Source: Rhodospirillales bacterium
GTDB taxonomy: Bacteria > Pseudomonadota > Alphaproteobacteria > SMXQ01
Reading direction: 5' to 3'
NCBI GenBank assembly: GCA_024638585.1
Contig: JAHEKA010000053.1
Coordinates: 1 to 10,000, forward strand
Length of the DNA: 10,000 nucleotides
In this document: positions 1 through 5,349 of the stretch, in pieces
Layout: every line of letters begins with the position of its first letter
How positions within the stretch are numbered: the stretch's first letter is position 1
Notes under the pieces: generated by a model
The model's database searches: none
Seen by the model: the letters and a program-made list of their open reading frames with translations, nothing else
Told to the model about the DNA's origin: nothing
Position numbers and translations under genes: made by a program

Positions 1-1080
1 TTCGAGGGCGAGGCCCACCATCCGCGAAAAAGCGGTGATGGTGACGTCGCTGCCCTCGCGCACCACCCGGGCCTTGCCCAGCGGCACGACGAAATCCGGG
101 TCGGTGGGCACGTCACCGCTCATGCCGTAAAGGATTTCATGCTCGAGGAAGATGATGGGATTGGGATCGCGGATCGCGGCCTTGAGCAATCCCTTGGCGT
201 CGTCCGCCGAATAGGGCGAGACCACCTTGAAGCCGGGGATATGGGCATACCAGCTGGCGTAACACTGGGAATGTTGGGCCGCCACCCGGGCGGCGGCACC
301 GTTGGGGCCGCGGAACACCATGTGGCATTCCATCTGGCCGCCGGACATATAGCGCGTCTTGGCCGCCGAATTGATGAGCTGGTCCATGGCCTGCATGGAG
401 AAGTTGAAGGTCATGAATTCGACGATGGGCTTGAGCCCGCCGAAGGCCGCGCCGACGCCGAGGCCGGTAAAGCCCTGTTCGGTGATCGGCGTGTCCACCA
501 CCCGGCGGTCGCCGAACTCTTCCAGCAACCCCTGGCTCACCTTGTAGGCGCCCTGATATTCGGCGACTTCCTCGCCCATCAGGAAGACGGCTTCGTCGCG
601 GCGCATTTCCTCGGCCATGGCATCGCGCAGCGCCTCGCGCACGGTGATGTTGGTGGTGTTCTCATAGAACGCGGGATCGACATCGCTGGGCGCCGGCGCC
701 TTGGGCGGGGCCGGCCGGGGTGCCGCCGCGGCCGGGGCCTCGGCCTCGGCTTCGGGTGCGGCCTCCGCGGCTTCGGATTTCTTGGGCTCGGATTTGGGCG
801 CCTCCTTGGCGGCGGCCTCGGCGGCGCCGGCGTCCTCGCCCTCCTCGAGAAGGACCGCGATCGGCGCGTTGACGGCGACGTTGTCGGTTCCCTCCGCGAC
901 CAGGATCTTGCCCAGCGTTCCTTCGTCGGTCGCCTCGACCTCCATGGTCGCCTTATCGGTTTCGATTTCGGCCAAGAGGTCGCCGGAGCGCACCGCGTCC
1001 CCTTCCTTCTTGAGCCACTTGGCGATCTTGCCCTCGGTCATGGTGGGCGACAGCGCCGGCATCAGCACATTCACGGTCAT
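1..1080 (-). CDS. pdhB: Pyruvate dehydrogenase E1 beta subunit with N-terminal lipoyl domain (partial, 3' end cut by window edge)
   Basis: Beta half of the thiamine-diphosphate-dependent E1 of the cytoplasmic pyruvate dehydrogenase complex, which decarboxylates pyruvate and acetylates lipoyl groups. The 360 visible residues have no stop. Residues 1-80 form a biotinyl/lipoyl domain with the ETDKA motif; Lys43 is the predicted lipoylation site. Residues about 81-135 are an Ala/Pro/Glu-rich flexible linker. The transketolase-like catalytic domain follows, with GEEV (169-172, thiamine contact region), EFMTFNFSMQAMDQ (221-234), RGPNG (257-261) and AAQHSQ (267-272, conserved His270). About 100 C-terminal residues should lie beyond the left edge, judging from family length. 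The ATG lies 3 bases after the pdhA stop, with GGAGG (1089-1093) 8 bases upstream inside pdhA, so the pair is co-transcribed and probably translationally coupled. The lipoyl fusion is the form known from alphaproteobacteria. Identification is very secure. Confidence 0.96.
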   Translation of the reverse strand, partial: MTVNVLMPALSPTMTEGKIAKWLKKEGDAVRSGDLLAEIETDKATMEVEATDEGTLGKILVAEGTDNVAVNAPIAVLLEEGEDAGAAEAAAKEAPKSEPKKSEAAEAAPEAEAEAPAAAAPRPAPPKAPAPSDVDPAFYENTTNITVREALRDAMAEEMRRDEAVFLMGEEVAEYQGAYKVSQGLLEEFGDRRVVDTPITEQGFTGLGVGAAFGGLKPIVEFMTFNFSMQAMDQLINSAAKTRYMSGGQMECHMVFRGPNGAAARVAAQHSQCYASWYAHIPGFKVVSPYSADDAKGLLKAAIRDPNPIIFLEHEILYGMSGDVPTDPDFVVPLGKARVVREGSDVTITAFSRMVGLALE

Positions 1081-1083
1081 CGC

Positions 1084-2175
1084 TCAGGCCTCCGCCAGGA
1101 CGTCGGTATAGAGCTCGGACGGGTCGGGCTCGGGATCGCTGATGGCGAAATCCGCCGCTTCCGTCACCCGCGCCTTGACGCGGTTGTCGATCTCCTTGAG
1201 ATCTTCGGCACTCGCCAGTTTGTGCGTGAACAGAAGATCCGACAAATGATCGATCGGATCGCGCTCCTCGCGCACCTTCTGCACCTCGTCCCGGGTGCGG
1301 TAGCGCGCCGGATCGGACATCGAATGGCCGCGGTAGCGGTAGGTTTCCATCTGCAGGATCTGCGGACCCTTGCCCGCGCGGGCATGGGCCACGGCACCGG
1401 CGCCCGCCTCCTTGACCGCCAACACGTCCATGCCGTCGACCTTCTGGCCGGGAATGCCGAAGGGCTCGCCGCGGCGGTAGAAATCGGGGCTGGCCGATGC
1501 GCGGCTGACCGAGGTGCCCATGCCGTACTGGTTGTTCTCGATGATGAAGATGATCGGCAATTTCCACAGGGCCGCCATGTTGAAGCTCTCGAACACCTGG
1601 CCCTGGTTGGCCGCGCCGTCGCCGTAGTAGGTCAGCGCCACGCCCTTGTCGCCGCGGTAGCGGTGGGCGAAGGCCAGGCCGTTGCCGATGGGCACGCCGG
1701 CGCCGACGATGCCGTGGCCGCCGTAGAAATTCTTCTCCTTGGAGAACATGTGCATGGAGCCGCCCTTGCCCCGGGAATAGCCGCCCCGGCGCCCGGTCAG
1801 TTCGGCCATGACGCCCTTGGGGTCCATGCCGCAGGCCAGCATATGGCCGTGATCGCGATAGGAGGTGACGACCGAATCCTGGGGTTCCAGGTTGGCCTGC
1901 ATGCCAACCACCACCGCTTCCTGGCCGATATAGAGATGACAGAAACCGGCGATTTCGCCCTGGCCATAGAGCTGGCCGGCCTTTTCCTCGAAGCGCCGGA
2001 TCAGCAGCATCTCCTCGTAATAATGCAGCAGGTCCTGTTTGGATTCCTTGGGCTTCCGCACCCGGGCCTTGGTCTTCACCTTGGCGGTTCGCGCCGTCCG
2101 TCCGGCGCCCTTGGCGGCCGTGGACCGCTTGGAAGGGGATTTGGATTTCTGAGTTTTCGTTGCCGCTCGTGCCAT
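1084..2175 (-). CDS. pdhA: Pyruvate dehydrogenase E1 alpha subunit
   Basis: Alpha half of the heterotetrameric E1 of pyruvate dehydrogenase; it binds thiamine diphosphate and decarboxylates pyruvate. The protein has 363 residues. After a basic tail (1-46) comes the dehydrogenase E1 domain: IRRFEEKAGQLYG (59-71), GFCHLYIGQEA (77-87), YRDHGH (106-111), the Mg/thiamine motif GDGAANQG (185-192) closing at ENN (213-215), and the conserved active-site loop YRYRGHSMSDPARYR (279-293). It ends in the family-typical SDPEPDPSELYTDVL. The tail has 17 Lys/Arg and one acidic residue in 46. Related E1 alpha proteins also start with a K/A-rich stretch, but this one is long. The next Met is residue 56, inside the conserved domain, so the annotated ATG is preferred. 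GGGA lies 8 bases before it. It is first in an operon with pdhB and follows a 409-base gap holding a candidate promoter. Confidence 0.97.
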   Translation of the reverse strand: MARAATKTQKSKSPSKRSTAAKGAGRTARTAKVKTKARVRKPKESKQDLLHYYEEMLLIRRFEEKAGQLYGQGEIAGFCHLYIGQEAVVVGMQANLEPQDSVVTSYRDHGHMLACGMDPKGVMAELTGRRGGYSRGKGGSMHMFSKEKNFYGGHGIVGAGVPIGNGLAFAHRYRGDKGVALTYYGDGAANQGQVFESFNMAALWKLPIIFIIENNQYGMGTSVSRASASPDFYRRGEPFGIPGQKVDGMDVLAVKEAGAGAVAHARAGKGPQILQMETYRYRGHSMSDPARYRTRDEVQKVREERDPIDHLSDLLFTHKLASAEDLKEIDNRVKARVTEAADFAISDPEPDPSELYTDVLAEA

Positions 2176-2320
2176 GTTTCGGTTCCCGTCTCCACCCGTG
2201 GGGTGCGCCCTGTCGATGCCGGTAGCTGATTTCTTGGCGCCCGCCCGGCGGCCTGAGATGAACCCTGCGGCCTGCCGGCGAACTTGGTTAAAATACCGGA
2301 AGGCGCAACATACACGTCTT

Positions 2321-2339
2321 TTCGTTACCAGGAAACGAA
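2321..2339. promoter_or_regulatory. Inverted repeat TTCGTT-N7-AACGAA upstream of pdhA (possible operator)
   Basis: Perfect 6-bp arms (2321-2326 and 2334-2339) flank a 7-base spacer. It lies about 20-37 bases downstream of the predicted pdhA transcription start, inside the predicted untranslated leader. That position would suit a roadblock repressor site or a weak RNA hairpin. No regulator can be named from the sequence. A chance origin is possible for arms this short. Confidence 0.3.
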
Positions 2340-2364
2340 CAAAAACTCCTGAGAATTCAAAGGG

Positions 2365-2393
2365 ATAATAAGAATAAACCTATTTTCCGTTAA
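2365..2393 (-). promoter_or_regulatory. Candidate sigma70-type promoter for pdhA-pdhB
   Basis: On the minus strand, TTAACG (2388-2393, 4 of 6 matches to TTGACA) is separated by exactly 17 bases from TATTAT (2365-2370, 5 of 6 matches to TATAAT). Transcription would start near 2358, giving an untranslated leader of about 180 bases before the pdhA ATG at 2175. It sits in the most AT-rich stretch of the window, in the only large gap on the minus strand. Assigned by consensus match only. Confidence 0.45.
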
Positions 2394-2408
2394 AAAAGTA
2401 ATTTAACG
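2388..2408. promoter_or_regulatory. Inverted repeat CGTTAAA-N7-TTTAACG overlapping the pdhA -35 box (possible operator)
   Basis: Perfect 7-bp arms (2388-2394 and 2402-2408) are separated by 7 bases, a 21-bp dyad typical in size for a dimeric helix-turn-helix regulator. One arm covers the candidate -35 hexamer, so a bound protein would be placed to affect polymerase. The TTAA half-sites are 9 bases apart, not the 7 expected for a CtrA box, so a CtrA site is not claimed. Confidence 0.38.
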
Positions 2409-2584
2409 CCTGAATTGGGGGCCGCTCGGTAACAATCAAAACCATTCCCCTGCAAAACAGACATTTTGCCACGCGGGCGTCTTGCCAAGCCCAAACCAAA
2501 GGCCCAGGCGCCATCGGCGGCACTGTCAAAACGAGGATCGAGGGACGGCGAGATCGCCGGCGTCCGCCTCAATGGCTTGGAGAA

Positions 2585-3019
2585 TCAGCGGCCGAGCGTG
2601 TCGCCGATGAGATCGTCGAGGGCGCCACGGTCCAGGCCGCGGACGGGCGACGGCGGAACCGGCACCACCTGGAATTTCGGTTCCGCAACCGCGGCCGACG
2701 CGAGACCTGCGGGCCTCAGGATGACCACGTCATCGGGATGCGCCATGCCCAGCAGCAGGCGCGCGCGCTCTTCCAGAAGATCCCGGTCCAGCGCGTCGGG
2801 CCGAAGCAGTCCGACGCGGTGGGCAAAGGCTTGCCGCTTGGCAAGGGTTTCATCAAAGCGCGCCTGGGCCGTTTCGACCTGCTGGCCCAGCTTCCACCAC
2901 GCGATCAGGCCACGGTCCCCTTGGACCGCGTGATAGGCGAAATAGGCAAACAGAGTGATTCCCATAACGGGACCGACGATGTGACGCGCGCGGCGTCGGA
3001 TTTCGCCGACGAGATTCAT
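2585..3019 (-). CDS. ftsB: FtsB/DivIC-family cell division protein (septum formation initiator)
   Basis: Small bitopic membrane protein of the FtsQ-FtsB-FtsL divisome subcomplex, which links early division proteins to septal wall synthesis. The 144 residues have the family layout: a short basic cytoplasmic N-terminus (1-14), one transmembrane segment (about 15-32, GPVMGITLFAYFAYHAV), the GDRGL turn (34-38), a periplasmic coiled coil (about 41-70), and the conserved LRPDALDRDLLEERARLLLG stretch (71-90) followed by HPDDVVIL. A Pro-rich tail (from about 115) ends the protein. Overall identity is weak across this family, so the call rests on topology, motif and its place between eno and pdhA, which is usual in alphaproteobacteria. 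The start is forced: an in-frame stop lies 12 bases upstream (3032-3034) and the next Met is inside the membrane segment. No Shine-Dalgarno sequence precedes it. Confidence 0.88.
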   Translation of the reverse strand: MNLVGEIRRRARHIVGPVMGITLFAYFAYHAVQGDRGLIAWWKLGQQVETAQARFDETLAKRQAFAHRVGLLRPDALDRDLLEERARLLLGMAHPDDVVILRPAGLASAAVAEPKFQVVPVPPSPVRGLDRGALDDLIGDTLGR

Positions 3020-3027
3020 GACCGGAG

Positions 3028-3055
3028 AGAATCACAGCGCATACAGCCCCGTCAA
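3028..3055 (-). promoter_or_regulatory. Candidate promoter placed for a leaderless ftsB transcript
   Basis: On the minus strand, TTGACG (3050-3055, 5 of 6 matches to TTGACA) is followed after 16 bases by GATTCT (3028-3033, a weak 3 of 6). A start about 7 bases downstream would fall near 3021, within a few bases of the ftsB ATG at 3019. The strong -35, the lack of a ribosome site and the forced start codon together suggest a leaderless mRNA. The -10 box is poor, so confidence is modest. Confidence 0.35.
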
Positions 3056-3174
3056 CAAAAAAACGTAATTGAATCTGGAATCTAGCGGGTCAGTTTGCCG
3101 ATCAGGCGGAACATCTGTCACCAAACGGTCAAAAACTTTATCCCTCTGCGGCGTCCTCCGGGAGGAAGCACCGG

Positions 3175-4455
3175 TCACCTCTTGGGAAGGGCATTGAAGC
3201 CTGCATAGCGCCCCATGGGCTCCAGCTCTTCCTCGATCCGGATCAGTTGATTGTACTTGGCAAGCCGGTCGGACCGGGCGAGCGATCCGGTCTTGATCTG
3301 CCCGCAATTGGTGGCCACGGCGAGGTCGGCGATGGTTGCGTCCTCGGTCTCGCCCGAACGGTGCGACATCACCGCCCGGTAGCTTGCTTTATGCGCCGTT
3401 TCAACGGCTTCCAGGGTTTCGCTCAGAGTTCCGATCTGGTTCACCTTGACCAGAATGGCGTTGGCCACGCCGAGGTCGATGCCGCGGCGCAAGCGTTCGG
3501 GATTGGTGACGAACAGATCGTCGCCCACCAGTTGGACCCGATCGCCGATCTCCTTGGTCAGTGCCGCCCAACCGTCCCAATCATCTTCCCCCATGCCGTC
3601 CTCGATCGAATGGATGGGAAAACGCGCGGCCAGGTCCGCGAGGTAATCCACCATGCCGGCGGAATCCAGTTTCTTGCCCTCACCTTCCAGATTATAGGTG
3701 CCGTCCGCGTAAAATTCGGTAGACGCCGCGTCCAGGGCCAGCACCACGTCGACCCCGGCCTCGTGTCCGGCGGCGTCGATCGCCTCCATGATGAAAGTCA
3801 GCGCCTCATCGGCGCTGGCCAGCCCGGGCGCGAATCCGCCTTCGTCGCCGACCCCCGTCGCTTGCCCCGCCGCCTTGAGCCGAGCCGCCAGCCCGTGAAA
3901 GATCTCCGCCCCCCAGCGTATGGCATCCGCCATGGTCGGCGCGCCCACCGGCATGATCATGAACTCCTGGATGTCGATGGGGTTGTCGGCATGGGCGCCG
4001 CCGTTGAGGATGTTCATCATCGGCACCGGCAGGGTCCGGGCGTGCACGCCGCCGACATAGGCGTAAAGCGGCAGGCTTGCCTCCTCGGCCGCGGCCTTGG
4101 CGGCGGCCAGGCTGACGCCGAGGATGGCGTTGGCGCCGAGACGGCTCTTGTTGTCGGTCCCGTCGAGATCGATCATCGCCTGATCGAGGGCAAGCTGATC
4201 CTCCACGTCCATCCCGGCGAGCGCATCGAAGATCTCGCCATTCACCGCCTCGACCGCCCGTTGGACGCCCTTGCCGAGGTAGCGTTCGGGATCGCCGTCG
4301 CGCAGCTCCACCGCCTCGTGCGCCCCGGTCGACGCGCCCGAGGGAACCGCCGCCCGGCCCATCACGCCGGTTTCCAGGATCACGTCGACTTCCACCGTCG
4401 GGTTGCCACGGGAGTCGAGAATCTCACGGCCATAAATATCGGCGATTTCGGTCAT
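3175..4455 (-). CDS. eno: Enolase (phosphopyruvate hydratase)
   Basis: Converts 2-phosphoglycerate to phosphoenolpyruvate in glycolysis and the reverse in gluconeogenesis; cytoplasmic, Mg-dependent. The 426 residues are full length for the family. Visible landmarks: EILDSRGNPTVEVDV (11-25), the mobile loop SGASTGAHE (39-47), NGGAHADN (151-158, active-site His155), GDEGGF with the general acid Glu205, Mg ligands Asp242 (LDAAS), Glu285 (SIED) and Asp312 (GDDLF), general base Lys337 (VKVNQ), SHRSGETED (364-372) and Lys388 (IKTG). No key residue is missing. The ATG gives the standard N-terminus. An AGAAGG sequence lies about 12 bases upstream, in the 33-base gap after kdsA, which suggests co-transcription. 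Its product PEP is a substrate of the adjacent KdsA. A 155-base gap without a good terminator separates it from ftsB. Confidence 0.98.
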   Translation of the reverse strand: MTEIADIYGREILDSRGNPTVEVDVILETGVMGRAAVPSGASTGAHEAVELRDGDPERYLGKGVQRAVEAVNGEIFDALAGMDVEDQLALDQAMIDLDGTDNKSRLGANAILGVSLAAAKAAAEEASLPLYAYVGGVHARTLPVPMMNILNGGAHADNPIDIQEFMIMPVGAPTMADAIRWGAEIFHGLAARLKAAGQATGVGDEGGFAPGLASADEALTFIMEAIDAAGHEAGVDVVLALDAASTEFYADGTYNLEGEGKKLDSAGMVDYLADLAARFPIHSIEDGMGEDDWDGWAALTKEIGDRVQLVGDDLFVTNPERLRRGIDLGVANAILVKVNQIGTLSETLEAVETAHKASYRAVMSHRSGETEDATIADLAVATNCGQIKTGSLARSDRLAKYNQLIRIEEELEPMGRYAGFNALPKR

Positions 4456-4488
4456 GGGTCGTTCAAGCCTTCTTTTACAAATCGGAGA

Positions 4489-5346
4489 TCAGGGGACGGA
4501 GATGGGATCGGCCTTGGCGAGCGCGTCGATCGACATCAAGGTCTCGACGATGCCCGGCAGGTCCTTGAGATAGATCATGTTGGGGCCGTCGGACGGCGCG
4601 TTGTCCGGGTCCTCATGGGTCTCCATGAAGACGCCGGCGACACCGACGGCGGCGGCGGCCCGGGCCAGGACAGGGGCGAAGCGGCGGTCGCCGCCGGACT
4701 TGTTTCCCTGCCCCCCCGGCTCCATCACCGAGTGGGTGGCATCGAAGACCACGGGATAGCCGGTGCGCGCCATGATCGGCAGCGACCGCATGTCGGAGAC
4801 CAGCGCGTTATAGCCGAAGCTGACGCCGCGCTCGCACAGCAGGATGTTCTCGTTGCCCGACGCGCTGATCTTGGCGGCGATATTGGCCATGTCGCCGGGC
4901 GCCAGGAACTGGCCCTTTTTGACATGGATCGCGCGGCCGGTCTCGGCGGCGGCCACGACAAGATCGGTCTGGCGGCACAGGAAAGCGGGAATCTGGAGCA
5001 CGTCCACCGCCTCCGCTACGGCTGCGCAATGCTCCACCTCGTGCACATCGGTCAGCACCGGACAGCCGAAGCGCTCGCGCACATCGGCCAGGATGCCGAT
5101 CCCCTCATCCAGGCCGATACCGCGCGCGCTGTGGATCGACGTGCGATTGGCCTTGTCGAAAGAGGATTTGTAAATCAGTCCGAGGCCGAGCTTGGCCGCC
5201 ATCTCGGTCAGTGCGCCGGCCATCTCCATCGCGTGATTGGCGCTCTCGATCTGGCAGGGGCCGGCGATCAGCACCAGCGGCAGGTCGTTGCCGAAGGTGA
5301 CATTGCCGACCGCGACATGGCGCGATGCCGTCTCCGCCCCGGGCAT
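4489..5346 (-). CDS. kdsA: 3-deoxy-8-phosphooctulonate (KDO-8-P) synthase, metal-dependent type
   Basis: Condenses arabinose 5-phosphate with phosphoenolpyruvate to KDO 8-phosphate, the precursor of the KDO sugar in lipopolysaccharide; cytoplasmic. The 285 residues form one TIM-barrel aldolase-like domain. Motifs: IAGPCQIES (27-35), YKSSFDKANRTS (59-70), TDVHE (99-103), IPAFLCRQTDL (119-129), VKKGQFLAPG (142-151), FDATHSV (201-207), SGGDRR (217-222) and METHEDPDNAPSDGPNM (241-257). Cys31, His205, Glu242 and Asp253 match the four metal ligands known in the Aquifex enzyme; Escherichia coli KdsA has Asn in place of the Cys. This predicts the metal-dependent class. The ATG lies 3 bases after the pyrG stop and has no strong ribosome site of its own, so translation is probably coupled to pyrG. 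Confidence 0.96.
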   Translation of the reverse strand: MPGAETASRHVAVGNVTFGNDLPLVLIAGPCQIESANHAMEMAGALTEMAAKLGLGLIYKSSFDKANRTSIHSARGIGLDEGIGILADVRERFGCPVLTDVHEVEHCAAVAEAVDVLQIPAFLCRQTDLVVAAAETGRAIHVKKGQFLAPGDMANIAAKISASGNENILLCERGVSFGYNALVSDMRSLPIMARTGYPVVFDATHSVMEPGGQGNKSGGDRRFAPVLARAAAAVGVAGVFMETHEDPDNAPSDGPNMIYLKDLPGIVETLMSIDALAKADPISVP

Positions 5347-5349
5347 GGA

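Larger units (their letters stand above)
2176..2584. other. Intergenic region between ftsB and pdhA; probable pdh control region
   Basis: This is the only gap over 300 bases in the window. The part next to ftsB (about 2480-2584) and the part next to pdhA (about 2176-2285) are GC-rich like the genes. The middle (about 2290-2470) is clearly AT-rich, with runs such as TTAAAAAAG. It contains a sigma70-like promoter facing pdhA (2365-2393) and two inverted repeats (2388-2408 and 2321-2339). A small hairpin (5-bp stem) lies at about 2548-2561, after the ftsB stop. It has only a short T run some distance downstream, so it is not a convincing terminator. A 60-codon open frame with a TTG start (2390-2572, minus) resembles nothing I know and is not called. 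I see no tRNA, riboswitch or insertion sequence here. Confidence 0.6.

Noticed and set aside
139..2229. A 696-codon plus-strand frame antisense to pdhA and pdhB
   Set aside because: In phase with both genes and rich in Gly/His/Arg/Leu, as expected for reversed GC-rich codons; no domain seen.
2390..2406. CtrA-like TTAA half-sites near the pdhA promoter
   Set aside because: The half-sites are 9 bases apart instead of 7; better described as part of the CGTTAAA/TTTAACG dyad.
2390..2572. 60-codon minus-strand frame between ftsB and pdhA
   Set aside because: TTG start, no ribosome site, no recognisable sequence, and it runs across the AT-rich promoter region including both promoter boxes.
3131..3166. 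Possible terminator after eno (TCCTC/GAGGA stem and a T run)
   Set aside because: The stem is only 5 bp and the T run lies 18 bases away, so it does not meet the form of an intrinsic terminator.
3032..3307. 91-codon minus-strand frame overlapping the end of eno and the eno-ftsB gap
   Set aside because: Mostly an out-of-frame reading of the eno 3' end, with no recognised motif.
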